A stretch of DNA of 55,181 bases from Anaerotignum sp. (GTDB lineage: Bacteria > Bacillota > Clostridia > Lachnospirales > Anaerotignaceae). The notes beneath the pieces were generated by a model. The model searched no databases and had not been told where the DNA came from. It worked only from the letters and a program-made list of their open reading frames with translations. The first letter of the stretch is position 1. Each line of letters opens with the position of its first letter. A program made the translations under genes and the position numbers. The stretch lies in contig JAHHTW010000013.1 of the NCBI GenBank assembly GCA_020024265.1, forward strand, positions 1 through 55,181. The letters run 5' to 3'. Of this stretch, positions 34,583-42,855 are shown in pieces.

Positions 34583-35383
34583 TCATCGAAACCAAAAAAG
34601 CCAAATCCAGAGAAGCAATGTGAGAATACCGCCAAACAGCGCATACCATTCTTCCCGTTTTTTCATTTTTTCGATACGTGACAGCCATTGGCAATTGGGC
34701 TGTTGGGTGACATATAATCCGCCGAGCAGTCCACGGCGCACCTGTAAAATCAGCTTTGGCTCTCCACGCAGCATAAAAAACATATGACGTGTCATACGAA
34801 AATAGTATGTGATACCATTTTGTATGCCTTCCAGATAGTATCCGGAATGGATACCGGACGCAGATCCTGCCTCGCTGGTGATATAGCTGTGGCATTGCAG
34901 CAGACGCAGTTCCTGTTTTTTGCCATACATACGGTCGATTGCCGTTTCTGCCATACGTGTATAGCCAATGTTCATCAGACACAGCACAAGCAATCCAATG
35001 CCCATGCGTACGGTGTTGTATGATGCCAGATTCCAGCCTTGTATATCCAAAAGATAGCCTTGGATCTGTGCTTGTGCAAAGACATAGATCAGAGGCAAAA
35101 GCAAGCATATATATAATATGCAAAAACGTATGTGGGATTTTTTGCGTGTCCGCACATTCCAAAGCAATATTTCCGACATCCCACGACGACAGAGCAGAAA
35201 CAGCAAAATACAAAGCAAAGCCATTAGCCCGTTGATTTGCATATCTTCTTGAAAATTGACTGTCATAGCAAAGACAGGAACGAGCCAGCCGCTCAAAAGA
35301 AGCCAGCCCTTACGGCTGCTGATTGCTGCTGCCAGCAGACAGCCATAAATAGACAATACGGTCATCAATCCCAGACATTTCAT
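34583..35383 (-). CDS. Multi-pass membrane protein of unknown function
   Basis: A 266-residue protein with about five hydrophobic segments: four in the first 130 residues and one at the very C-terminus (LTLLLWIWLFWF). The region between (about 140-235) is hydrophilic and may form a cytoplasmic domain. I do not recognise the family. GAGGAT stands before ATG 35383; TTG 35398 is the alternative. It is 44 bases downstream of the radical SAM gene on the same strand, so they may be co-transcribed. Confidence 0.7.
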   Translation of the reverse strand: MKCLGLMTVLSIYGCLLAAAISSRKGWLLLSGWLVPVFAMTVNFQEDMQINGLMALLCILLFLLCRRGMSEILLWNVRTRKKSHIRFCILYICLLLPLIYVFAQAQIQGYLLDIQGWNLASYNTVRMGIGLLVLCLMNIGYTRMAETAIDRMYGKKQELRLLQCHSYITSEAGSASGIHSGYYLEGIQNGITYYFRMTRHMFFMLRGEPKLILQVRRGLLGGLYVTQQPNCQWLSRIEKMKKREEWYALFGGILTLLLWIWLFWFR

Positions 35384-35427
35384 AAAGCATATCCTCAAAA
35401 TATTGGTTCTAAAATTCTATGTTTGTA

Positions 35428-36300
35428 TCAAATACCACGGAATACATCAGGGCGGAATTTGCCTCTGCGTCGGCTTTCTTCAATCTGCGACAGTATGCGA
35501 TCCCGTTCTTTGTTGAGCGTACCGCCCAGTGCAATGAAATTGGAAGCATGGTTTGCACGGAACATGGTACCCTCTGCATCCACATTGCGGATAAACAGCT
35601 CTGTTTCGTCCAGTACCTCCATAGGGTTCATCAATTCAAATTCGCCTCTTGCATGCTGGTCAAACAGCTCTGTGCCGGGTTCGATCATCAGTGTCAAAAA
35701 ACCAACGTATTCCGGCTTGATGGCAGAAACGACCTTTGCGCTTTCGATGGCATGTTCTCTCCATTTGTTTTTGCCACCCAAACCGGAAATCAGTGTCATA
35801 GACAAAATCATACCGGCTGCACGTACCTTTTGTCCGGCTTCTATCATTTCTGCTGCGGTCACGCCTTTTTTGACAGCGGTAAGCACTTCGTCTGCGCCGC
35901 TTTCCAAACCCATATATACCATATCCAAACCGGCTGCTTTGAGCTGTGCCAGCTCTTCGGGTGTTTTGTTCAAAATATCTTTCGGCGCACCATATACAGA
36001 GATCCGTTCCACCTCAGGGAAGTACGCATGACATTGATCCAAAATATACAAAAGGTCTTTCGTTTTTACAATCAATGCATCTCCGTCAGCTAAGAAAATA
36101 CGGCGTACAGGGATACGATTGTAGTATTGTCTTGCCATTTCCAAATCCTCTGCCACATCCTCCAACGGACGGATGCGGAAGCTCTTGTCTTTGTACATAT
36201 TACAGAATGTACAGGTGTTTCTTGCACAACCAATGGTCAGCTGTATGATAAGGCTGCCTGCCTCACTGGGTGGTCTGTAAACGGTTCCTTCATATCTCAT
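35428..36300 (-). CDS. Radical SAM protein with CX4CX2C cluster motif
   Basis: A 290-residue radical SAM protein. The cluster cysteines are in GCARNTCTFC near residue 30, spaced CX4CX2C rather than the usual CX3CX2C. It continues with FLADGDALI, SVYGAPKDIL and GLESGADEVL, as in the Elp3/HemN-like radical SAM fold. Close relatives are widespread in clostridia and lack a proven function. AAAGGAG precedes ATG 36300. The membrane protein gene follows. Confidence 0.88.
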   Translation of the reverse strand: MRYEGTVYRPPSEAGSLIIQLTIGCARNTCTFCNMYKDKSFRIRPLEDVAEDLEMARQYYNRIPVRRIFLADGDALIVKTKDLLYILDQCHAYFPEVERISVYGAPKDILNKTPEELAQLKAAGLDMVYMGLESGADEVLTAVKKGVTAAEMIEAGQKVRAAGMILSMTLISGLGGKNKWREHAIESAKVVSAIKPEYVGFLTLMIEPGTELFDQHARGEFELMNPMEVLDETELFIRNVDAEGTMFRANHASNFIALGGTLNKERDRILSQIEESRRRGKFRPDVFRGI

Positions 36301-36507
36301 GCTGCATCTCTCCTTTGATATCATATCATTCTATTTTGGTATAACGCAAAATCCCTTTTTTGCGATGGTTGGCATCAAATTTTGATTTTGGCAGAACGAA
36401 CGCTCTGCCCTTTTGCAAATGTGTATACATATCAGTATCTCATCTGATTGTTTTATTATACAGGACAAATAGTTTGTATGCAAGCTGTTGTTTTCCAGCC
36501 TTTGCAT

Positions 36508-36536
36508 TTGACAATTTGTCGTTTTTTGTCTATAAT
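36508..36536 (+). promoter_or_regulatory. Perfect consensus promoter with no protein gene downstream
   Basis: TTGACA (36508-36513), a 17-base spacer and TATAAT (36531-36536). The transcript would start near 36543 and run into the candidate RNA; the next genes are all on the minus strand. Confidence 0.85.
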
Positions 36537-36542
36537 AAAAAC

Positions 36543-36807
36543 GAATATTGTTAATTATGTTTTTGATTTTTTTCTTAGACCAAACTATGATGATGGACGG
36601 AGTATTTTGCCAATATAATTGTATGATGCTCCGTCTTTGTCTGTGTGCGGCTATGGAGAAATCCGGCGTGCGGCTGTACAGACTGTTGCATAAAAACAGC
36701 CCCCCATTTCTGTCAGCCAAGCAATGTGGCATCAAAAACTTAATTAAACGGTTTTCCCGTATTTGTACGGGGCAATCGGAAGCGGACAGTGTACTGTCCG
36801 CTTTTTT
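36543..36807 (+). ncRNA. Candidate stand-alone structured small RNA (about 265 nt)
   Basis: Bounded by a perfect promoter and a strong terminator. A long closing helix can form between 36550-36565 and 36733-36749 (about 15 of 16 pairs), enclosing some 165 bases. Inside are GACGGAG/CTCCGTC (36596-36637), a GGA-GAAA-TCC tetraloop hairpin near 36655-36665, and GGCTGT/ACAGCC near 36672-36702. After the closing helix comes CCCGTA/TACGGG and the terminator. The 91-residue frame across it has no ribosome binding site and passes through the terminator. Multibranched, so unlike 6S RNA. Identity unknown. Confidence 0.6.
36781..36807 (+). terminator. Strong terminator of the candidate RNA
   Basis: AGCGGACAGT/ACTGTCCGCT, nearly loop-less 10-bp palindrome, followed by six Ts. 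Confidence 0.88.
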
Positions 36808-36856
36808 GGTTGAGGGGATTTGAGGGATTGTGTTTTATGGCAGTATATGCGGTTGT

Positions 36857-37645
36857 TTATGATTGTGTGGCATCCAATTCCAAATATTCCAGTATGGCTG
36901 CATAATATGCTTCGGCTGCCTTTTTACAGCCCTCTGCTGTACCAAAATTGCTGACATCCGCAGCATTTGTGACGAAACATTGCTCAACCAGCACCGCTGC
37001 ACCATCCAATTTTTTGAGTACCCCAAAGGTATCGTAATCATATACCGTGGTATCGGTAGATTCTGCCATCCATTTTTGCAGACCGTTTTCGGACGGCACA
37101 TAATATCCAAAGCGAATGCCGTCAATCCCACGCAGAGAATGCCCTTGATTTTGCATTTGCTGGGTGAGGGCATGGGCAAATGCCATGCTTTTTTCATAAT
37201 TTTGGGAGCCGGGAACGCTGGGATAGCATTCAAAGCCACGTCCCAAGCCGCGGTCGTCGGCATTGCCATGTATGGAAATCATGACATCGGGCTGCCATTT
37301 GCGCAGCTGAATACACCGATGGTTGATATCCATGGTTTCGCCTTTTTCTCTTGTTTGCAGTATACGAAACCGCCCATCGTCTTTGAGCAGCTTTACCAAT
37401 TCTTCTGTAGTTGCTTCTGTCAGCTCGACCTCATTTATGATTCCAACAGCCCCCACATCTGCACCACCATGTCCGGCATCAATGGCAACGCAATAGGGAT
37501 GTGTGATGTAGTTATATAGATATAAGGCGCCAAATCCAATCCAGAATAAGACAAAGGCAGTCAACAACCGACGCAAACGGATGCGTCGTCTTTTGGCTGC
37601 CTGCCGTTTTCGTCTGATGGCAGCCTGTCGGCTTTCACGACGCAT
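36857..37645 (-). CDS. N-acetylmuramoyl-L-alanine amidase (Amidase_3, CwlD-like)
   Basis: A 262-residue cell-wall amidase. A very basic N-terminus (about 1-26) leads to one membrane helix (about 27-47), then the zinc amidase domain: AIDAGHGGADVGA, a Glu in NEVELTEA, SIHGNAD, and VLVEQCFVTN with the catalytic Glu. It removes stem peptides outside the membrane. Relatives include CwlD, which makes muramic lactam in the spore cortex; that role is possible but not shown. The start overlaps the stop of the MBL gene by one base (TAATG), so they are coupled. Confidence 0.92.
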   Translation of the reverse strand: MRRESRQAAIRRKRQAAKRRRIRLRRLLTAFVLFWIGFGALYLYNYITHPYCVAIDAGHGGADVGAVGIINEVELTEATTEELVKLLKDDGRFRILQTREKGETMDINHRCIQLRKWQPDVMISIHGNADDRGLGRGFECYPSVPGSQNYEKSMAFAHALTQQMQNQGHSLRGIDGIRFGYYVPSENGLQKWMAESTDTTVYDYDTFGVLKKLDGAAVLVEQCFVTNAADVSNFGTAEGCKKAAEAYYAAILEYLELDATQS

Positions 37646-38334
37646 TATACAGAAAAGGCTTCGCCTTCTGCCTTAATATGTGCAACGTGTGCACCATAAG
37701 GCTTTTGCCGGAGTTTGCTGCAAACATCGTATTTGCGCCAGAAGTGCATGGGAAAGAGTACCTTTGCACCGATGTTTTCCATGAAATAATTGACGGCAAG
37801 GTCGTAGTATTCCTCCAGTCTGGGATCAGCCGGAATGAATGCGGCATCAATGGTTTCCCCCTCCAGGGAGTCGATTTCAGCACAGTAGCTTTTTTCAATA
37901 TCCTGATTGAACGCATCGCTTTCACCCTTCCAGTGCCACCAGTTGAGGTCTCCGGCATGGAAGATCAGGCGATGTCCGGATTGCACCAAAAATGCAACGC
38001 CTTCATCATTGGAGGCAAGGGTGCGAATGTTCAGATCGCCTACCGTCAGGCTTTGATGCGGCTTGACATATGTGACATTCCCCTGGAAATCCTTTGGCAA
38101 ATGTATATCATCCGAGAGTATGTAATGCACCTGCTTCTGGTTTGCCCAACGCAGGATATGCTTGTCAAAATGATCCTCATGTGCATGGGATACAAAGACA
38201 TAAAATGGCTTGGGGGCATAGTCGGATGGCATCAGCTGATCCGGTTTGCCACCCTCTGTATAGTAGTCAAAAAGCATGACATTTTTTTTGGTTTCTACCA
38301 AAAAACCACTGTGATGTAAATAGGTGACGTTCAT
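37645..38334 (-). CDS. MBL-fold metallo-hydrolase (UlaG-like)
   Basis: A 229-residue metallo-beta-lactamase fold protein. Metal motifs are SHAHEDHFD (HxHxDH), FHAGDLNWW and FPMHFW. The N-terminal YLHHSGFLVE resembles UlaG-type hydrolases. The substrate is unknown. AAGGAA precedes ATG 38334; the longer frame to 38373 would overlap the carbonic anhydrase end. It sits between carbonic anhydrase and the amidase on one strand. Confidence 0.88.
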   Translation of the reverse strand: MNVTYLHHSGFLVETKKNVMLFDYYTEGGKPDQLMPSDYAPKPFYVFVSHAHEDHFDKHILRWANQKQVHYILSDDIHLPKDFQGNVTYVKPHQSLTVGDLNIRTLASNDEGVAFLVQSGHRLIFHAGDLNWWHWKGESDAFNQDIEKSYCAEIDSLEGETIDAAFIPADPRLEEYYDLAVNYFMENIGAKVLFPMHFWRKYDVCSKLRQKPYGAHVAHIKAEGEAFSV

Positions 38335-38369
38335 AAAACCATTCCTTCTTTCTCTGTTTTGGTACAGTA

Positions 38370-38918
38370 TCAAACTTCACGCATAGCGCCGGTACGTGGA
38401 TTCATCACAAAACCATATATCTCCACATCTTTATGGATGAGAGGGTGATTTTTGATGGTATCAATGGTGTTCTGTACGGAAGTACAGATATCACCAAAGC
38501 CGGTCAGCCATTGCTCAAGGTTTTTGTGGTTGGCATCTACATGTTCGATCACATCGCCGGATATGCCATGTGCCTTCATATTGGCAATCATTTTTTGGGC
38601 ATCCAAGGCACGTCCGCCGCAATCATCATGACCGATGACAAGTATGGTATCCACATCCAGCTCATATATGGCAACCAGCAGTGAGAAAATCACGCTGCCA
38701 TAAGGATGGGTGATTTGTCCGCCGGCATTTTTGATGAGCTTGACATCTCCGTTTTTGATGCCCAGTGCAGCCGGAAGCAGCTCTGTCATACGGGTATCCA
38801 TACAAGAGAGTATCGCAATCTTGCGATCAGGATATTTTGTGGTAATATAGCGTTCGTACATACCATGCGCAACAAATATTTTGTTATATTCCAGCATTTT
38901 TTCTACACCTGGATTCAT
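38370..38918 (-). CDS. Beta-class carbonic anhydrase
   Basis: A 182-residue zinc enzyme that interconverts CO2 and bicarbonate. Zinc ligands are Cys39 (SCMDTR, with the Asp41/Arg43 dyad), His97 and Cys100 (GHDDCGG). The short length fits the prokaryotic beta type. AAGGAGG precedes ATG 38918. Likely co-transcribed with the small membrane protein upstream and the MBL and amidase genes downstream. Confidence 0.93.
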   Translation of the reverse strand: MNPGVEKMLEYNKIFVAHGMYERYITTKYPDRKIAILSCMDTRMTELLPAALGIKNGDVKLIKNAGGQITHPYGSVIFSLLVAIYELDVDTILVIGHDDCGGRALDAQKMIANMKAHGISGDVIEHVDANHKNLEQWLTGFGDICTSVQNTIDTIKNHPLIHKDVEIYGFVMNPRTGAMREV

Positions 38919-38936
38919 GGGTATTCCTCCTTATTT

Positions 38937-39131
38937 CTATTTTCTGCCCTGCCATTTGAGTACAGCGAATATGAGTACAAACCAGAGCAACAGCAATCCC
39001 AAAGCAAGAGGCAGCATCGCATCCAGCAGCTTGGCAGCGGGAATGACCTTGGCGGCAAAAAACAGTCCAAGTCCAACAACAATGAGATAGATGAGTGTCA
39101 AAATACCCATCGTATTTTTTGGGTTTTTCAT
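38937..39131 (-). CDS. Small two-helix membrane protein
   Basis: A 64-residue protein with two hydrophobic helices (about 10-30 and 40-60) and a basic C-terminus. TAGGAGG stands 7 bases before ATG 39131. It is 18 bases upstream of carbonic anhydrase on the same strand. The family is not recognised; a role alongside carbonic anhydrase is only suggested by position. Confidence 0.7.
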   Translation of the reverse strand: MKNPKNTMGILTLIYLIVVGLGLFFAAKVIPAAKLLDAMLPLALGLLLLWFVLIFAVLKWQGRK

Positions 39132-39210
39132 CTGCAATCCTCCTACTTATCCATATTTCTTATGCTTTATTATATATGTAACGCAGTCAGAAAGCAATTT
39201 TTCCACATAA

Positions 39211-39254
39211 AAAAATCCGGCATTATTTTTTGTTTTCAGCATGCCGGATTTTCT
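39211..39254 (-). terminator. Terminator of rnpB
   Basis: AAAATCCGGCAT/ATGCCGGATTTT stem with Ts on the minus strand, just after the RNase P RNA. Confidence 0.85.
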
Positions 39255-39271
39255 ATGATGTTCAAAAAAGA

Positions 39272-39609
39272 AAAGTGAGCAGACCTGTAAGCCGGGTTCT
39301 GTCGTGGACGGCCATCTATCTTGGTCTGTTGTTGCCAACAGCATCATGCGACGTTGTACAGAGGACGGACGAGCAGCCCGTTTTGCCCTCTTTGTCTTGC
39401 TTCGGGTGGGGTTTACAGAGCCTCCGGCGTTACCGCAGGAGCGGTGGGCTCTTACCCCACCTTTCCATCCTTACCTGTCCAAAAGGACAGGCGGTTTATT
39501 TCTGTTGCACTATCCTTAGAGTCGCCTCCACCGGCCGTTAGCCGGCACCCTGCTCTATGAAGCCCGGACTTTCCTCACTGCCATGCAGCGCGACCATCCA
39601 GTCTACTCG
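39272..39609 (-). ncRNA. rnpB: RNase P RNA, class A
   Basis: On the minus strand the conserved parts occur in order: GAGGAAAGTCCGGGC, GGGTGCCGG, AGTGCAACAGAAA near the centre, GGTAAGAGCCCACCG, and the 3' CCGGCTTACAGG that pairs back to the 5' side. It is the catalytic RNA that matures the 5' ends of tRNAs. The long P12 and class A-type layout differ from the Bacillus class B form. Ends are set from the promoter and terminator, so they are approximate. Confidence 0.95.
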
Positions 39610-39615
39610 TTCCAT

Positions 39616-39644
39616 ATTATAAAGGGAATATGCCTTTTTGTCAA
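39616..39644 (-). promoter_or_regulatory. Perfect consensus promoter of rnpB
   Basis: TTGACA, 17 bases and TATAAT on the minus strand; the transcript should start near 39609. The -35 box ends only 11 bases from the stop of the GDPD-like gene. Confidence 0.9.
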
Positions 39645-39654
39645 ATATGGGAGA

Positions 39655-40917
39655 TTAAGATGCAGCATGCAGCAGCTCTTTGGAATAAGAGTGTGTGGAG
39701 GTATAGCCCAATGCTTTTGTCAGCTCCGTCCAGTTGTAATACAGCTCGCCGTCAATGGTGTAGCCGGAAAGATTCAAAGCAGTACCATTGTAATTGAGTG
39801 CCGTTGCCGTCTTTTTGGTTATGCATCTGCCTGTATTTTGCAGCATCATTTCGTTGCCCAGCTGTATGCTGCCCTTTGTATTTTTCATAAAAATGGTATT
39901 TGTGGCAGGGTCGTAGCTTGCGGAAAAATCACCGTTTGCTGCAAGCATCTGTGCCACATCACGCAGGCAGGCATAGGGCTGCCCCATGATGGTCATACGA
40001 TGGATGTTGTATGTTTTATCTTTTAATACAGTAGGCTGTTCGTAAATGAAACGCTTGTTTTTCAGCCCCACCCAAGGCAGCTCGTAGGGGTGTATGGCAT
40101 CGGTGTATACACCGTCTACACCCATGCGCAAAAGCTCCTGCATTTGCAGATAGCGGTTGACGGTATGCACATATACCAATACGCCTTGCTTATGGAATGT
40201 CTGTACCATGTCCGGCGAGATGCGGTTTTTGTTTATGGTGACGACATCAATGCCGTTTGCTGCACAAAAAGCGGCTTCCTTTGCATAGTCCACATCTGTC
40301 AGCTGGTACAGTGTGTAAATATACTGCGGAAAATCATGTACAGACTTGACCCAGCCGAGCATCTGTTGATTGTAGATTTGTGGTACAATGCGCTCTAAAA
40401 TTTCCGGATGCCCGATGTTTTGCGCAATCCGCTTCATATCCTGAAATTGTCTGGTCACGGTTGCCTGATCGGAATTTTTGGTATCCGTAATCAAAAATAC
40501 ATCCTGATATTCAGCCATCAGCTTCAAAAGATCCTCAGCAGTAAGCGGTGTCTGCTCGAAAATGATTTTTGTGTTTTTGAATGTATTGGAATCCATGACA
40601 GGCTGGCTGTGATTGGGCTGAATTTCCAAACGATAATAGCTGCCGCCCGGCTCAAAGTCATGCCGTACCACCAGTATATTGTCCGAGGTGTATGTAAAGT
40701 CGGCTTCCATCACCTGATATCCGTTTTCCCAAGAGTGTATAAAGGACTCTTTGGAATTGGTTTCTATTTTGCCTTCGTATTCCCCCAAAGCGTGTGCAAC
40801 CAAAGGGTTGCCCTCTGTCCATTTGACAGTTGCAGTATCTGCTGCAAATGCCTGCAAGGACATCGTTGCGCCAAAAAGTGCAGCCAAAGAAAGTGCTGCC
40901 ATTCTTTTCATTTTCAT
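39655..40917 (-). CDS. Secreted GDPD/PI-PLC-like phosphodiesterase with copper-amine-oxidase-like tail
   Basis: A 420-residue exported protein. It has a signal peptide (about 1-24, cleavage near AFAAD), a TIM-barrel phosphodiesterase domain (about 35-290) with AHALGEYEG, TNSKESF, MEADFTYTSDN and VVRHDF, and a C-terminal region (about 300-415) resembling the repeat often called copper amine oxidase N-terminal domain. The usual GDPD HRG is HAL here, as in a subgroup annotated as PI-PLC/GDPD-like. Likely target: phosphodiester head groups of lipids or teichoic acid. AGGAGG precedes ATG 40917. Confidence 0.83.
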   Translation of the reverse strand: MKMKRMAALSLAALFGATMSLQAFAADTATVKWTEGNPLVAHALGEYEGKIETNSKESFIHSWENGYQVMEADFTYTSDNILVVRHDFEPGGSYYRLEIQPNHSQPVMDSNTFKNTKIIFEQTPLTAEDLLKLMAEYQDVFLITDTKNSDQATVTRQFQDMKRIAQNIGHPEILERIVPQIYNQQMLGWVKSVHDFPQYIYTLYQLTDVDYAKEAAFCAANGIDVVTINKNRISPDMVQTFHKQGVLVYVHTVNRYLQMQELLRMGVDGVYTDAIHPYELPWVGLKNKRFIYEQPTVLKDKTYNIHRMTIMGQPYACLRDVAQMLAANGDFSASYDPATNTIFMKNTKGSIQLGNEMMLQNTGRCITKKTATALNYNGTALNLSGYTIDGELYYNWTELTKALGYTSTHSYSKELLHAAS

Positions 40918-41127
40918 TTCTGTGTTCCTCCTAAAAGGTTTTTTTACTTCTGTGGATTGGATGCTGTTTTCCCAAAAACATGCCAAAGTACGGAAAGTCG
41001 GAGATCAGCAAAACTGTTGAAAAAACGGCAAAAAAAGCAAATATTGCACAAAAGTACAAAAAGGCAAAGGAAGAAGCAGCCCATCGCCGCTCCATCCCCG
41101 CCTTTTGTGTTGTATGATTGTAAGATT

Positions 41128-41439
41128 TTATGCTTCTTCATCCTCATACATGTTGTAGAATGCATTGGAAACCGCATCAAATTCATCATCGTCTTCAATC
41201 ACATTCAGTTCGATTTCTTCCCCGTTTTCTTTGTATTCATACAGCAGAACGGTTTCATCTTCCAAAGGCAGCAATGCAATAAATTCCTTGCCCTCAATGC
41301 CTTCTACTTCAAATACACCCAGAATACCACATTCCATTTCTGTATCATCATCCAATGTCAGAAACATGGTTTCCAAGTCCATAACATCTTCTTCGTGGTC
41401 GTGGTCATGCCCACAACCGCAACCGCATGTATCGCACAT
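41128..41439 (-). CDS. DUF1292 protein with Cys/His-rich N-terminus
   Basis: A 103-residue acidic protein. The body (about 20-95) is DUF1292-like with FEVEGIEGKEFIALLPLE and YEYKENGEEIEL; members are common small proteins of unknown role in Firmicutes, often near RNA helicase or yrrK genes. The first 18 residues are MCDTCGCGCGHDHDHEED, which could bind metal; this extension is not part of the usual domain. GGAGG stands 8 bases before ATG 41439. It follows the helicase gene. Confidence 0.85.
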   Translation of the reverse strand: MCDTCGCGCGHDHDHEEDVMDLETMFLTLDDDTEMECGILGVFEVEGIEGKEFIALLPLEDETVLLYEYKENGEEIELNVIEDDDEFDAVSNAFYNMYEDEEA

Positions 41440-41504
41440 TCCAATACCCTCCTTCATGGTGTATCATGATAACCAAATGATACCCGAATACTTTTGTATC
41501 CATA

Positions 41505-42812
41505 TCATACATGATTTTTACGATTTCTACAATCTTTTTTTTTCACTTGAGAAAAGTTTTCTTTTTTACCATTGTGCTGCTGCTTTTTTTTGTGCTGTGC
41601 GGGAATGGGTTTTCCGTTTTTTGCAGCAGACTTTGGTTTTTGGACGAGATCCTTTTTTGTTTTTTTGCTGTCCGTCAGTTTTCCGTAGGACATATCTTTT
41701 TGTGTGAATTGCAGCCCCCATTGTTTTTCGTATGAATGAATATAGCGGCGTTCATAGGGTGTGACCAGTGAGATGACACAGCCAAAAGCGCCCTGTCTGC
41801 CGCAGCGTCCGGCACGATGCAGATAATGTATGGCATCCTCCGGAATATCCAGATTGATGACATGTGTAACACCTGGAATATCCAAACCTCTTGCACCCAG
41901 ATCGGAAGCGACCAGTACATGGATTCTCCCGTTTCGGAAATCTTCCAAAGCATTTTTGCGATCCAGCTTGCCTGCCTGTCCATAGATACCGGCTGCTGCA
42001 ATGCCATGATGGCACAGCTTGTCTACGGTAACTTCTATGTTTTCGGGATTGTTTATAAAAACAATGGCTTTCTGGGGTTTTTCGCCTGCCAATACCTTGC
42101 GCAGCATCACAAATTTTTCACGGTGCGTGGTGAGTATAAAGTGGTGTGCAATCTGCTTGGGTACAGCGGTGGATTGTGCCGTACCTTCTATGAGCAGTAC
42201 GGGTTCTTTCATCCATGCTTTGGCACGTGTTTTTGTCTGTGCATCTACAGAAGCGGAAAGCAAAACAAGCTGTCTGTCACGCAATGTGGTTTTGATGACT
42301 GCCTGTACATCGTTGTAATTTCCGTCCTCAAGCAGTCTGTCGCCTTCGTCCAGTACGATGGTTTTGATCAAATGTGCCGTAATCTTTCGACGCTGTATGA
42401 GTGCCAAAATGCGTCCTGTAGAACCGATGACGATTTGCGGCTTATCTTTCAGCCGTTCGATTTGTCTTGCCATATTGGCAGTACCGATGATGAGCGCTGT
42501 GCGTATGTCAAGCCCTGCATTCTTTGCCAAAAGCTCTGCTTGTTTATGCACCTGCACCGCAAGCTCATGCGTGGGTGTGAGTATGAGAGCCTGTGTGCCT
42601 CGGATGGAGAGATCCACCTGCGCAAACAGTGGCAGAAGATAGGCAAGTGTTTTGCCGGAGCCTGTTTCGGAACGCCCAATGATATCCTGTTTGGTCTTTA
42701 TGGCAGGTATCATCTTCTGCTGGATATCTGTTGGTGTGGTAATGCCCTGCTTTTCCAGCCCTGCAACAAGCGCAGGCGGGAGAGAAAGTGCAGAAAAGGT
42801 GGTTTCATTCAT
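41505..42812 (-). CDS. DEAD-box-type RNA helicase with variant motifs
   Basis: A 435-residue helicase with both RecA-like domains. Visible motifs: Q motif GITTPTDIQ, motif I SETGSGKT (about 48-55), Ia PTHELA, Ib STGR, II DEGD (155-158), III SAS (187-189), and VI HRAGRCGRQG. Motifs Ia, II and III each differ from the usual PTRELA, DEAD and SAT. A basic, Lys/Gln-rich C-terminal tail (about 370-435) likely binds RNA. Third in line after thyA and folA, 43 bases from folA. Confidence 0.9.
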   Translation of the reverse strand: MNETTFSALSLPPALVAGLEKQGITTPTDIQQKMIPAIKTKQDIIGRSETGSGKTLAYLLPLFAQVDLSIRGTQALILTPTHELAVQVHKQAELLAKNAGLDIRTALIIGTANMARQIERLKDKPQIVIGSTGRILALIQRRKITAHLIKTIVLDEGDRLLEDGNYNDVQAVIKTTLRDRQLVLLSASVDAQTKTRAKAWMKEPVLLIEGTAQSTAVPKQIAHHFILTTHREKFVMLRKVLAGEKPQKAIVFINNPENIEVTVDKLCHHGIAAAGIYGQAGKLDRKNALEDFRNGRIHVLVASDLGARGLDIPGVTHVINLDIPEDAIHYLHRAGRCGRQGAFGCVISLVTPYERRYIHSYEKQWGLQFTQKDMSYGKLTDSKKTKKDLVQKPKSAAKNGKPIPAQHKKKQQHNGKKENFSQVKKKDCRNRKNHV

Positions 42813-42855
42813 AAGTCAAAATCCTTTCGTTTGTGCTGCCAATCGGCGATGTGGT

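Noticed and set aside
36543..36807. 6S RNA as identity of the candidate RNA
   Set aside because: A roughly 200-base closed unit fits in length, but the interior forms separate hairpins rather than the single rod with central bubble of 6S RNA.
36548..36823. 91-codon open frame in the candidate RNA region
   Set aside because: It starts at a TTG without a ribosome binding site and reads through a strong terminator. The sequence is better explained as a structured RNA.
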